Shown piece by piece: positions 37,817-46,775 of a stretch of DNA of 64,000 nucleotides. A model generated the notes under the pieces. It worked only from the letters and a program-made list of their open reading frames with translations, searched no databases and was not told the origin of the DNA. How positions within the stretch are numbered: position 1 is the first letter of the stretch; every line of letters starts with the position of its first letter. Source of the DNA: Variovorax sp. KK3 (lineage in GTDB: Bacteria; Pseudomonadota; Gammaproteobacteria; Burkholderiales; Burkholderiaceae_C); contig NZ_LYVO01000006.1 in NCBI RefSeq assembly GCF_001984055.1, positions 62,001 through 126,000 on the forward strand, in the 5' to 3' direction. Made by a program: the position numbers and the translations under genes.

Positions 37817-38779
37817 TCAGGCTTCGACCTCGAGCCGTCGTCCGTAGACCTCCAGGCTCGCCTGCTTCAAGGCCCGCAGCATCACCTTGGCCGCCGGCGA
37901 GAGCAGCCGGTCGGTGTGCGTGATGATGCCGAAGGCGTCCATGTGGCAGGGCACCGGCACGGGCAGCACCGCGCCCAGGCCGTGCGCGGCGTAGTAGCGC
38001 GCCACGTCGGTCGCCAGCACGGCCAGCATGTCGCTCTGCTGCAGCATGCGCGTGAGGAAGAGCAGCGCGGAGGTCTCGATGACGTTGCCCGGCGGCGCCA
38101 GGCCTTCCTCGCGGAACATCAGCTCGAAGCGGTGCCGCAGCACGCTGCCGGCCGGCGGCACGATCCAGCCCGCGCCGACCAGGTCGCGCAGCGTGAGGCC
38201 GGTCATGCCCAGCAGCGGATGGCCGGGCCGCACCAGCGCCGACACGGGCTCTTCGGTGAGCGGCTCGTAGCGCAGCTTCGTCTTGTCGTGCTCGGCGGAC
38301 AGCCGCGCGACCAGGATGTCGAGCCGGCCCTGGTCGAAGCGCTCCATCAGCAAGGGGCTGGTGTCGATCTCGAGCGCCACGCGCAGCTGGGGCTGGTCGC
38401 GCTTCACCAGCGCGACGGCCGTCGGCATGAGCGTGAGCCCGGGCGCGGTGATGGTGCCCACGCTCACCTGGCCGAAGCGCCCGGCCTTGAGCGCGGTGAG
38501 TTCGTCGTGCGCCTCGTTGAGGCTGGCCAGCGCCATGCGGGCGTGGCGGATCATGCTTTCGCCGTACCAGGTGGGCTTCATGCCGCGCGGCAGGCGTTCG
38601 AAGAGCGGCACCTCCAGCACGTCTTCGAGGTCTTTGAGCAGCTTCGATGCGGCGGGCTGCGTCATGTTCAGCACCTGGGCCGCGCGGTGGATGTTGCCTT
38701 CTTCGGCCAGCGCGACCAGCAGCAGCAGCTGCCGCGTCTTGAGCCGCGCGCGAATGAACCAGTGGGTGTAGTTTGTCAT
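37817..38779 (-). CDS. LysR-family regulator, GbpR-like
   Basis: The 320-residue regulator has the HTH in about residues 24-50 (GNIHRAAQVLNMTQPAASKLLKDLE) and a full effector domain. It resembles GbpR-type regulators of sugar-binding protein and pentose genes in Azospirillum and Agrobacterium. ATG 38779 is the start closest to the conserved region. It is divergent from the dehydrogenase/transport operon and likely senses a pathway sugar or acid. Confidence 0.9.
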   Translation of the reverse strand: MTNYTHWFIRARLKTRQLLLLVALAEEGNIHRAAQVLNMTQPAASKLLKDLEDVLEVPLFERLPRGMKPTWYGESMIRHARMALASLNEAHDELTALKAGRFGQVSVGTITAPGLTLMPTAVALVKRDQPQLRVALEIDTSPLLMERFDQGRLDILVARLSAEHDKTKLRYEPLTEEPVSALVRPGHPLLGMTGLTLRDLVGAGWIVPPAGSVLRHRFELMFREEGLAPPGNVIETSALLFLTRMLQQSDMLAVLATDVARYYAAHGLGAVLPVPVPCHMDAFGIITHTDRLLSPAAKVMLRALKQASLEVYGRRLEVEA

Positions 38780-38816
38780 CGGGTTTTCGCCAATCCGGTT
38801 TCTGGCATCGATTCGA

Positions 38817-38833
38817 TCCAAATATTGATTGGA
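38817..38833. promoter_or_regulatory. Probable LysR-type operator
   Basis: TCCAA (38817-38821) N7 TTGGA (38829-38833) is an inverted repeat of the T-N11-A class used by LysR regulators. It lies between the divergent LysR gene and the aldehyde dehydrogenase gene, 38 bases before the regulator start, fitting autoregulation and activation of the operon. Confidence 0.6.
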
Positions 38834-38900
38834 AAGATATCGGTGCGATTCCTAAACTGCGCCGCACTCTTCGCTTGTCCCGCACATTGGAATCACGACG

Positions 38901-40355
38901 TTGAAGCGCAGCCCCGAGGTCCAGCACACCGTGCGCCACTACATCGATGGCCGCTGGGAGACGGGCGTGACCACCGGGCTCAGCATCAATCCATCGGACC
39001 TGCGCGAAACGGTGGCCGAGTACGCGCGTGCCGACCGCAGCCAGACCGACCGTGCCGTGCGTGCGGCCGCCGCCGGGCAGCGGGTGTGGAGTGCGACCAC
39101 GCCGCAGCGCCGGGCCGATGCGCTCGACCAGATCGGCAGCGAGATCCTCGCGCGCCGTGACGAGCTGGGCCTGCTGCTGGCGCGCGAAGAGGGCAAGACC
39201 TTGCCCGAAGCGATCGCCGAGGCGGCCCGCGCCGGCCACATCTTCAAGTTCTTCGCCGGCGAGGCCTTGCGCGTGGGTGGCGAAAGCATTCCCTCGCTGC
39301 GCCCCGGCGTGCAGGTGGACGTGTCGCGCGAGCCGGTGGGCGTGGTGGCGCTCATCGCGCCGTGGAACCTGCCGCTGGCCATCCCGGCGTGGAAGATCGC
39401 GCCCGCGCTGGCCTGCGGCAATGCGGTGGTGCTCAAGCCGTCCGAGCTGGTGCCGGCCTGCGCCTGGGCGCTGGCCGAGATCGTCAGCCGCGCCGCGCTG
39501 CCGGCGGGCGTTTTCAACCTGGTGATGGGCAGCGGCCGCGAGGTGGGGAAAGCGCTGGCCGAGCATCCGCTGGTCGACGCCATCAGCTTCACCGGCAGTG
39601 CCGCCAACGGCGAGCGCGTGCTGCGGGCCGCCGCCGCGCGGCGCGCCAAGGTGCAGCTGGAGATGGGCGGCAAGAACCCGCTGGTGGTGCTGGCCGATGC
39701 CGACCTGGACCTGGCCGTCGACTGTGCGGTGCAGGGCGCGTACTTCTGTACCGGCCAGCGCAGCACCGCATCGAGCCGCCTGATCGTCGAGGCGCCAGTG
39801 CACGACGCATTCGTCGCGCGCATGAAGCAGCGCCTGGGCACGCTGAAGGTCGGCCATGCATTGGAGCCCGGCATCGACATCGGCCCGGTCGCCGGCCGCA
39901 GCCAGCTCGAACGGAACCTGGGCGCCATTGCCAGTGCACGCGACGAAGGCGCCGAACACGTGTGGGGCGGCGAGCTGCTGCAGCGCCCGAGCGAAGGCCA
40001 CTACCTGAGCCCCGCGCTGTTCCTCGCGAAGCCCGCGCACCGCATCGCGCGCGACGAGGTGTTCGGCCCGGTGGCCTGCGTGCTGCGCGCCGACGATGCC
40101 GAGCACGCGCTGGCGCTGGCCAACGACACGCCCTTCGGCCTGTGCGCCGGCATCTGCACCAACTCGCTGCGCCACGCCATGCACTTCAGGCGCCATGCGC
40201 GCGTGGGCATGACCATGGTCAACCTGCCGACCGCCGGTGTCGACTACCACGTGCCCTCCGGCGGCCGCAAGGCATCGGGCTATGGCGCGCGCGAGCAGGG
40301 GCGCCACGCCACGGGCTTCTACACCTTGGCGAAGACCGGCTACATCCGGGCATGA
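38901..40355 (+). CDS. Aldehyde dehydrogenase, probable 2-oxoglutarate semialdehyde dehydrogenase, with catalytic Cys replaced by Ser
   Basis: The 484-residue protein has the NAD-aldehyde dehydrogenase fold: PWNLPLAIPAWKIAPAL, the FTGSAANGERV motif, Glu254 in LEMGGKNP and EVFGPVACVL. By context it should oxidise 2-oxoglutarate semialdehyde to 2-oxoglutarate, last step of the oxidative pentose route. Oddly, the nucleophile position, 34 residues after Glu254 as in other family members, is Ser288 (GQRSTASSR; codon AGC at 39762-39764) instead of Cys. A Cys occurs at 283, which is not the usual position. The start is TTG at 38901. Confidence 0.9.
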   Translation: MKRSPEVQHTVRHYIDGRWETGVTTGLSINPSDLRETVAEYARADRSQTDRAVRAAAAGQRVWSATTPQRRADALDQIGSEILARRDELGLLLAREEGKTLPEAIAEAARAGHIFKFFAGEALRVGGESIPSLRPGVQVDVSREPVGVVALIAPWNLPLAIPAWKIAPALACGNAVVLKPSELVPACAWALAEIVSRAALPAGVFNLVMGSGREVGKALAEHPLVDAISFTGSAANGERVLRAAAARRAKVQLEMGGKNPLVVLADADLDLAVDCAVQGAYFCTGQRSTASSRLIVEAPVHDAFVARMKQRLGTLKVGHALEPGIDIGPVAGRSQLERNLGAIASARDEGAEHVWGGELLQRPSEGHYLSPALFLAKPAHRIARDEVFGPVACVLRADDAEHALALANDTPFGLCAGICTNSLRHAMHFRRHARVGMTMVNLPTAGVDYHVPSGGRKASGYGAREQGRHATGFYTLAKTGYIRA

Positions 40356-40398
40356 ACGATTTCAACCAGAGCAAAGCAGAGCAACCAGGAGACTTCCG

Positions 40399-41364
40399 AT
40401 GACACTGAACCGCCGCACCCTCACCACCGCCATCGCCGCCGCTTCGCTCGGCGCGCTCCTGCCGGCCGCCGCGCTGGCGCAGAAGAAGATCGTCCTGGGC
40501 TTCAGCCAGGTCGGCGCCGAGAGCGAATGGCGCACCGCCAATACCGAGTCGATCAAGTCGGCCGCCAAGGACGCCGGCATCGAACTCAAGTTCTCCGACG
40601 CGCAGCAGAAGCAGGAGAACCAGATCAAGGCCATCCGCTCCTTCATCGCGCAGAAGGTGGACGTGATCGCCTTCTCGCCCGTGGTCGAGTCGGGCTGGGA
40701 GACGGTGCTGCGCGAAGCCAAGGCCGCGAAGATCCCGGTGGTGCTGACCGACCGCTCCGTCAACACCAAGGACGACACGCTCTACGTGAGCTTCATGGGC
40801 TCCGACTTCATCGAAGAGGGCCGCAAGGCCGGGCGCTGGCTGGTCGAGAAGATGAAGGACCAGAAGGGCGAGGTCAACATCGTCGAGCTGCAGGGCACCG
40901 TGGGCTCGGCACCGGCCATCGACCGCAAGAAGGGCTTCGAGGAAATCATCAAGGCCGACCCCAAGTTCAAGATCATCCGCTCGCAGACCGGCGACTTCAC
41001 GCGCGCCAAGGGCAAGGAGGTGATGGAGGCTTTCCTCAAGGCCGACGGCAAGAAGATCAACGTGCTCTACGCGCACAACGACGACATGGCGATCGGCGCC
41101 ATCCAGGCGATCGAAGAGGCGGGCATGAAGCCGGCGAAGGACATCACCATCATCTCGATCGACGCCGTGAAGGGCGCCTTCGAGGCCATGATCGCCGGCA
41201 AGCTCAACGTGTCGGTCGAGTGCAGCCCGCTGCTGGGGCCGCAGCTGATGTCGGCCGTCAAGGACATCAAGGCCGGCAAGACGCTGCCCAAGCGCATCGT
41301 GACGGAGGAGACCATCTTCCCGATGGAGGTGGCGGCCCAGGAGTTTCCGAAGCGCAAGTACTGA
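40399..41364 (+). CDS. Sugar ABC transporter periplasmic binding protein, YtfQ-like
   Basis: The 321-residue type-I binding protein has a signal peptide (about residues 1-28, ending in ALA) and then KKIVLGFSQVGAESEWRTANTESIK, typical of YtfQ, the galactofuranose receptor of E. coli, and of pentose/galactose receptors in Burkholderiales. AGGAG lies 7 bases before the ATG. It leads an operon of two permeases and an ATPase and sits with pentose catabolic genes, so L-arabinose or a similar sugar is the likely ligand. Confidence 0.93.
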   Translation: MTLNRRTLTTAIAAASLGALLPAAALAQKKIVLGFSQVGAESEWRTANTESIKSAAKDAGIELKFSDAQQKQENQIKAIRSFIAQKVDVIAFSPVVESGWETVLREAKAAKIPVVLTDRSVNTKDDTLYVSFMGSDFIEEGRKAGRWLVEKMKDQKGEVNIVELQGTVGSAPAIDRKKGFEEIIKADPKFKIIRSQTGDFTRAKGKEVMEAFLKADGKKINVLYAHNDDMAIGAIQAIEEAGMKPAKDITIISIDAVKGAFEAMIAGKLNVSVECSPLLGPQLMSAVKDIKAGKTLPKRIVTEETIFPMEVAAQEFPKRKY

Positions 41365-41374
41365 GCCGGCTGCC

Positions 41375-42889
41375 ATGCAGCCGGTGCTGGCGCTCGAGGG
41401 CATCCGCAAGCAGTTCGCCGGCGTCGATGCGCTGCGCGACGTGCGCTTGCGCCTGTACCCGGGCGAGATCCATGCGCTGATGGGGCAGAACGGCGCGGGC
41501 AAGTCGACGCTGATCAAGGTGCTGACCGGCGCGCTGAGTTCGGGCGGCGGCAGCATGCGGCTGGACGGCGAGCTCATTCAGCCGGCCACGCCGCTGGAGG
41601 CGCAGAAGCTGGGCATCAGCACCGTCTACCAGGAGGTCAACCTGTGCCCCAACCTGTCGGTGGCCGAGAACGTGTTCGCCGGCCGCTATCCGCGGCATGG
41701 CGCGGCGCAGGGCTTCCGCATCGACTGGTCGGCCGTCAACCGGCGCGCGCGCGAGCTGCTGGCGCGCATCGGGCTGGACATCGACGTCTCGCGGCTGCTG
41801 TCGAGCTACCCGGTGGCCGTGCAGCAGATGGTGGCGATCGCGCGGGCGCTGGGCGTGTCGTCGAAGGTGCTGATCCTCGACGAGCCGACATCCAGCCTCG
41901 ACGACGACGAAGTGCGCAAGCTCTTCGAGGTGCTGCGCCGGCTGCGCGACGAGGGCCTGGCGATCGTCTTCGTGACCCACTTCCTGAACCAGGTGTATGC
42001 GGTGTCCGACCGCATCACCGTGCTGCGCAACGGCACCTGGGTGGGCGAGTGGCGCGCGGCCGAGCTGGGCCCGCAAGCCTTGATCGCGGCGATGCTGGGG
42101 CGCGAACTGGCGGCCCAGTCCGCGCGCGCGGCGGGGCTGCCGGTGGTCGGCATCGACGCGCCCGCGCTGCTCGAAGCGCAGGGGCTCGGCCAGTCGGGGC
42201 AACTGCAGGCGATCGACCTGCGCGTGCGCGCAGGCGAGATCGTCGGCCTGGCCGGCCTGCTGGGCGCAGGCCGCACCGAGCTGGCGCGGCTGCTCTTCGG
42301 GCTGGAGGCGCCGGACCGCGGGCAGCTGCGCATCGACGGCGAGCTGGTGCGCTTCGCGAGCCCGGCCGATGCGATTCGCCGCGGCCTCGCGCTGTGCCCC
42401 GAAGAGCGCAAGACCGATGGCATCGTGGCCGAGCTGTCGCTGCGCGAGAACATCGCGCTGGCGTTGCAGGCGCGGCGCGGCATGCGCCGCTTCCTGCCGC
42501 GCGCCGAGCAGGCCGCGCTGGCCGAGCGTTACGTGAAGGCGCTCGACATCAAGGCCGCGAGCGTGGACACGCCGATCGGGTTGCTGTCGGGCGGCAACCA
42601 GCAGAAGGCCATCATCGCGCGCTGGCTCGCCACCGAGCCGCGCCTGCTGATCCTCGACGAGCCCACGCGCGGCATCGACGTCGCGGCCAAGCAGGAAATC
42701 ATGGCGCAGATCGTGCGGCTCGCGCAGGCGGGCATGGCGGTGATCTTCATCTCGTCGGAGATGAGCGAAGTGGTGCGCGTGGCGCATCGCATCGTGGTGC
42801 TGCGCGACCGCGCCAAGGTGGGCGAGCTGCCGGCCGGGAGCACCGAGGACGAGGTCTGCGAGCTGATCGCGGCGACATCCGATGCGTGA
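41375..42889 (+). CDS. Sugar ABC transporter ATP-binding protein, YtfR-like
   Basis: The 504-residue protein has two ABC domains, as usual for the monosaccharide importer class (MglA/AraG/RbsA). The first has Walker A GQNGAGKST (37-45) and LILDEPTSSLD. The second has a degenerate Walker A (GLLGAGRTEL), the signature LLSGGNQQK and LLILDEPTRGID, so the first site is probably the main one for hydrolysis. The gene overlaps the following permease by 8 bases. Confidence 0.95.
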   Translation: MQPVLALEGIRKQFAGVDALRDVRLRLYPGEIHALMGQNGAGKSTLIKVLTGALSSGGGSMRLDGELIQPATPLEAQKLGISTVYQEVNLCPNLSVAENVFAGRYPRHGAAQGFRIDWSAVNRRARELLARIGLDIDVSRLLSSYPVAVQQMVAIARALGVSSKVLILDEPTSSLDDDEVRKLFEVLRRLRDEGLAIVFVTHFLNQVYAVSDRITVLRNGTWVGEWRAAELGPQALIAAMLGRELAAQSARAAGLPVVGIDAPALLEAQGLGQSGQLQAIDLRVRAGEIVGLAGLLGAGRTELARLLFGLEAPDRGQLRIDGELVRFASPADAIRRGLALCPEERKTDGIVAELSLRENIALALQARRGMRRFLPRAEQAALAERYVKALDIKAASVDTPIGLLSGGNQQKAIIARWLATEPRLLILDEPTRGIDVAAKQEIMAQIVRLAQAGMAVIFISSEMSEVVRVAHRIVVLRDRAKVGELPAGSTEDEVCELIAATSDA

Positions 42890-43943
42890 CGCAACGCCGC
42901 CCCCCTCGACTCGCTTCGTCGCCGTGGCGCTGCGCCACCGGCTGGCCTGGCCGCTCTTGACGCTGGTGCTGCTGCTCGCGCTCAACGCGGCCTTCAACCC
43001 CGGCTTTCTGCACCTCGAATGGCGCGACGGGCATCTGTACGGCAGCCTGATCGATATCCTCAACCGCGCGGCGCCGCTGGTGCTGGTGTCGCTGGGCATG
43101 ACGCTGGTGATCGCCACGCGCGGCATCGACATCTCGGTGGGCGCGGTGGTCGCCATCGCGGCGGCCACAGCGGCGTGGATGATCGGCGGCTCGGTGTCGG
43201 GCAACGTCGCCCGCTTTCCGATGCCGGTGGCCACCGCGGCCGCGGTCGGCATCGCGCTGGTGTGCGGCCTGTGGAACGGGCTGCTGGTCGCGCGCGTCGG
43301 CATGCAGCCGATCATCGCCACGCTGATCCTCATGGTGGCCGGTCGCGGCATCGCGCAGCTGATCACCGGCGGGCAGATCATCACCATCTATTACCAGCCC
43401 TTCTTCTTTCTCGGCAGCGGCTTCCTGCTGGGCTTGCCGTTCTCGCTCTTCGTGGTGGGGCTGGTGTTCGTGCTGCTGTACCTGGCGATCACGCGGACCG
43501 CGCTGGGCCTGTTCATCCAGGCGGTGGGCATCAACCCGACGGCCGCACGCGTGGCCGGCGTGCAGGCGCGGCGGCTCGTGGTGGGCGCCTATGCCTTCTG
43601 CGGCGCCTGCGCCGGCGTGGCGGGCCTGCTGATCAGCTCGAACGTGAAAAGCGCGGACGGCAACAATGCCGGGCAGCTGCTGGAACTCGACGCGATCCTG
43701 GCCGTGACCTTGGGTGGCACCGCGCTGACGGGTGGGCGCTTCAGCCTGGTGGGCAGCGTGATCGGCGCGTTGATCATCCAGACGCTGACCTACGCGATCT
43801 ACTCGCTGGGCGTGCCGCCGGAAATCAACCTGGTGGTGAAGGCGGTGGTGGTGTTCGCGGTGATGCTGCTGCAATCGCCGGAGTTTCGCGCCAGCCTCGG
43901 CGCGTTGGCGCGGCGGGCACCGCTGGAGGGGGTGCGGCGATGA
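42882..43943 (+). CDS. Sugar ABC transporter permease, YtfT-like
   Basis: The 353-residue inner membrane protein has about eight to ten hydrophobic segments and the permease signature LVLVSLGMTLVIATRGIDISVG, typical of the RbsC/MglC/YtfT family, as well as GGTALTGGRFSLVGSVIGALI. It overlaps both neighbours and forms one half of the permease heterodimer. Confidence 0.94.
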   Translation: MRDATPPPSTRFVAVALRHRLAWPLLTLVLLLALNAAFNPGFLHLEWRDGHLYGSLIDILNRAAPLVLVSLGMTLVIATRGIDISVGAVVAIAAATAAWMIGGSVSGNVARFPMPVATAAAVGIALVCGLWNGLLVARVGMQPIIATLILMVAGRGIAQLITGGQIITIYYQPFFFLGSGFLLGLPFSLFVVGLVFVLLYLAITRTALGLFIQAVGINPTAARVAGVQARRLVVGAYAFCGACAGVAGLLISSNVKSADGNNAGQLLELDAILAVTLGGTALTGGRFSLVGSVIGALIIQTLTYAIYSLGVPPEINLVVKAVVVFAVMLLQSPEFRASLGALARRAPLEGVRR

Positions 43944-44962
43944 GCGCGGTGATGGAAGAGCCGAACGCGCCTGCGCGCGCCGCCGCGCCAGGTCGCCGAG
44001 CGCGCTTCAATCCCAAGTACCTGCCGCTGGCCGCCACCGTCTCGCTCTTCGTCGCCATGGGCGCGCTGGGCTCGGTGCTCTACGACGGCTTCTTCTCGGC
44101 CCAGGTCTTCTTGAACCTGCTGATCGACAACGCATTCCTGATCGTGGTCGCGGTCGGCATGACCTTCGTGATTCTTTCGGGCGGCATCGACCTGTCTGTC
44201 GGCTCGGTGATCGCGCTGACCACCATGGTGTCGGCATCGCTGGTCGAAAAGCACGGATGGAACCCGGCGGCCGTGATCCCGCTGGTGCTGCTGATGGGCA
44301 CGGCCTTCGGCTGCGTGATGGGCGTGCTGATCGAGCGCTTCCGGCTGCAGCCCTTCATCGTGACGCTGGCCGGCATGTTCCTGGCGCGCGGGCTGTGCTA
44401 CCTGATCAGCATCGATTCGATCAGCATCACCAACGAGTTCTATTCGTCGGTGTCGCAGCTGCGCATTCCGCTGGGGGCCGACGCCTCGCTGTCGATCAGC
44501 GCGGTGATCGCGCTGCTCGTGCTGCTGGCGGCGGTGTTCGTCGCGCATTGCACGCCCTTCGGACGCACCGTCTACGCCATCGGCGGCAGCGAGCATTCGG
44601 CCATGTTGATGGGGCTGCCCGTGCGCTCCACGCTGGTGGGCGTGTATGCGCTCTCGGGCTTCTGCTCGGCGCTGGCCGGCGTGATCTTCACTTTCTACAT
44701 GCTCTCGGGCTACGGCCTGCATGCGATGGGGCTGGAGCTCGACGCCATCGCGGCCGTGGTCATCGGCGGCACGCTGCTGACGGGTGGCGTCGGCTACGTG
44801 GCCGGCACGCTGTTCGGCGTGCTCACGCTCGGGATCATCCAGACCTTGATCGCCTTCGACGGCTCGCTGAGCTCGTGGTGGACGCGCATCGTCGTGGGTG
44901 CGCTGTTGTTCTTCTTCTGCCTGCTGCAGCGCTTCTTCACCGCGCGGGCGCCGCGGCGCTGA
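43940..44962 (+). CDS. Sugar ABC transporter permease, YjfF-like
   Basis: The 340-residue protein is the second permease and has the same family signature, VVAVGMTFVILSGGIDLSVGSV, and GGTLLTGGVGYVAGTLFGVL. It starts at an ATGA overlap with the first permease. Two different permeases per transporter is the layout of ytfQRT-yjfF in E. coli. Confidence 0.94.
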   Translation: MSAVMEEPNAPARAAAPGRRARFNPKYLPLAATVSLFVAMGALGSVLYDGFFSAQVFLNLLIDNAFLIVVAVGMTFVILSGGIDLSVGSVIALTTMVSASLVEKHGWNPAAVIPLVLLMGTAFGCVMGVLIERFRLQPFIVTLAGMFLARGLCYLISIDSISITNEFYSSVSQLRIPLGADASLSISAVIALLVLLAAVFVAHCTPFGRTVYAIGGSEHSAMLMGLPVRSTLVGVYALSGFCSALAGVIFTFYMLSGYGLHAMGLELDAIAAVVIGGTLLTGGVGYVAGTLFGVLTLGIIQTLIAFDGSLSSWWTRIVVGALLFFFCLLQRFFTARAPRR

Positions 44963-44992
44963 GTCTTTCTTTGCTCCTACGAGGCCCCTTCG

Positions 44993-46738
44993 ATGCCGGA
45001 TGCCCCCAAGAAACTTCGTTCCGCCCAATGGTTCGGCCCGGCCGACAAGAACGGCTTCATGTACCGCAGCTGGATGAAGAACCAGGGCATCCCCGACCAT
45101 GAATTCGACGGCCGCCCGATCGTGGGCATCTGCAACACCTGGTCCGAACTCACGCCCTGCAATGCGCACTTTCGCAAGATCGCCGAGCACGTGAAGCGCG
45201 GCATCTCGGAGGCCGGCGGCTTTCCGGTTGAGTTCCCGGTGTTTTCCAACGGCGAGTCGAACCTGCGGCCGACCGCGATGCTCACGCGCAACCTCGCCAG
45301 CATGGACGTGGAAGAGGCGATTCGCGGCAACCCCATCGATGCGGTGGTGCTGCTCGCCGGCTGCGACAAGACCACGCCGGCGCTGCTGATGGGTGCGGCC
45401 AGCTGCGACGTGCCGGCCATCGTGGTGAGCGGCGGGCCCATGCTCAACGGCAAGCTCGAAGGGCGCGACATCGGCTCGGGCACTGCGGTGTGGCAGCTGC
45501 ACGAGTCGCTGAAGGCCGGCGAGATCGACCTGCATCAGTTCCTCGCGGCCGAAGGCGGCATGTCGCGCTCGGCCGGCACCTGCAACACCATGGGCACGGC
45601 CTCCACCATGGCCTGCATGGCCGAAGCGCTGGGCGTCGCGCTGCCGCACAACGCCGCCATTCCTGCAGTGGATGCGCGGCGCTACGTGCTGGCGCAGATG
45701 TCGGGCGCGCGCGTGGTGGCGATGGCCAAGGAGGGGCTCACGCTGTCGAAGATCCTGACCCGCGAGGCCTTCGAGAACGCGATCCGCGTGAATGCGGCCA
45801 TCGGCGGTTCGACCAACGCGGTGATCCACCTGAAGGCGATCGCCGGCCGCATCGGCGTCGAGCTGGCGCTGGAGGACTGGACGCGCATCGGCCGCGGCAC
45901 GCCGACACTGGTCGACCTGCTGCCCTCGGGCCGCTTCTTGATGGAAGAGTTCTATTACGCCGGCGGCCTGCCCGCGGTGCTGCGCCGGCTCGGCGAGGCC
46001 GGCCTGCTGCCGCACCCGGGCGCGCCCACCGTGAACGGCCGCTCGCTGTGGGACAACGTGCGCGATGCGCCGAGCTACAACGACGACGTGATCCGGCCGC
46101 TCGACAAGCCGCTGCTGGACGACGGCGGCATCTGCATCCTGCGCGGCAACCTGGCGCCGCGCGGAGCGGTGCTGAAGCCCTCGGCCGCCACGCCGGAGCT
46201 GCTGAAGCACCGTGGCCGCGCGGTCGTGTTCGAGGACTTCGACGACTACAAGCGGCGCATCGGCGACGAATCGCTGGAGGTCGACGCCAGCTCGGTGCTG
46301 GTGCTGAAGAACTGCGGCCCGCGCGGCTACCCCGGCATGGCCGAGGTGGGCAACATGGGCCTGCCGCCCAAGCTGCTGCGCCAGGGCATCAAGGACATGG
46401 TGCGCATCTCCGACGCGCGCATGAGCGGCACGGCCTACGGCACGGTCGTATTGCATGTCGCGCCCGAGGCCGCCGCGGGCGGGCCGCTGGCGGCGGTGCA
46501 GGAAGGCGACTGGATCGAGCTGGACTGCGAGGCCGGCCGCCTGCATCTGGACGTGAGCGACGACGAGATCGAGGCGAGGCTGGCTGCGCGGGCGGCGGAT
46601 GCGCCGCTTCAGTCCACCGTGGCGCGCGGCGGCTACGCGCGCCTTTACATCGACCACGTGCTGCAGGCCGACGAGGGCTGCGACTTCGACTTTCTCGTCG
46701 GCTGTCGCGGCGCAGAGGTGCCGCGGCATTCGCATTGA
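44993..46738 (+). CDS. IlvD/Edd-family dehydratase, probable L-arabonate dehydratase
   Basis: The 581-residue enzyme dehydrates a sugar acid to a 2-keto-3-deoxy acid. Three Cys fit the iron-sulfur ligands: Cys56 region (GICNTWSELTPCN), Cys124 in GCDKTTPA and Cys197 in GTCNTMGTA. Their spacing (68 and 73) is as I recall for the Rhizobium L-arabinonate dehydratase (59, 127, 200), which binds [2Fe-2S]. It lies between the sugar importer and the DapA-family gene, supporting an L-arabonate, D-fuconate or D-galactonate role. Confidence 0.93.
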   Translation: MPDAPKKLRSAQWFGPADKNGFMYRSWMKNQGIPDHEFDGRPIVGICNTWSELTPCNAHFRKIAEHVKRGISEAGGFPVEFPVFSNGESNLRPTAMLTRNLASMDVEEAIRGNPIDAVVLLAGCDKTTPALLMGAASCDVPAIVVSGGPMLNGKLEGRDIGSGTAVWQLHESLKAGEIDLHQFLAAEGGMSRSAGTCNTMGTASTMACMAEALGVALPHNAAIPAVDARRYVLAQMSGARVVAMAKEGLTLSKILTREAFENAIRVNAAIGGSTNAVIHLKAIAGRIGVELALEDWTRIGRGTPTLVDLLPSGRFLMEEFYYAGGLPAVLRRLGEAGLLPHPGAPTVNGRSLWDNVRDAPSYNDDVIRPLDKPLLDDGGICILRGNLAPRGAVLKPSAATPELLKHRGRAVVFEDFDDYKRRIGDESLEVDASSVLVLKNCGPRGYPGMAEVGNMGLPPKLLRQGIKDMVRISDARMSGTAYGTVVLHVAPEAAAGGPLAAVQEGDWIELDCEAGRLHLDVSDDEIEARLAARAADAPLQSTVARGGYARLYIDHVLQADEGCDFDFLVGCRGAEVPRHSH

Positions 46739-46775
46739 TTCGAACGCCTTTCCGAACGTTGTTCCTGGAGCCAGC

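Noticed and set aside
37191..40307. 1038-codon open frame on the minus strand
   Set aside because: It runs antisense through the lactonase, the LysR gene and the aldehyde dehydrogenase, has a low-complexity Arg/Ala/Gly/His composition and no family motifs. Long shadow frames are normal at this GC content.
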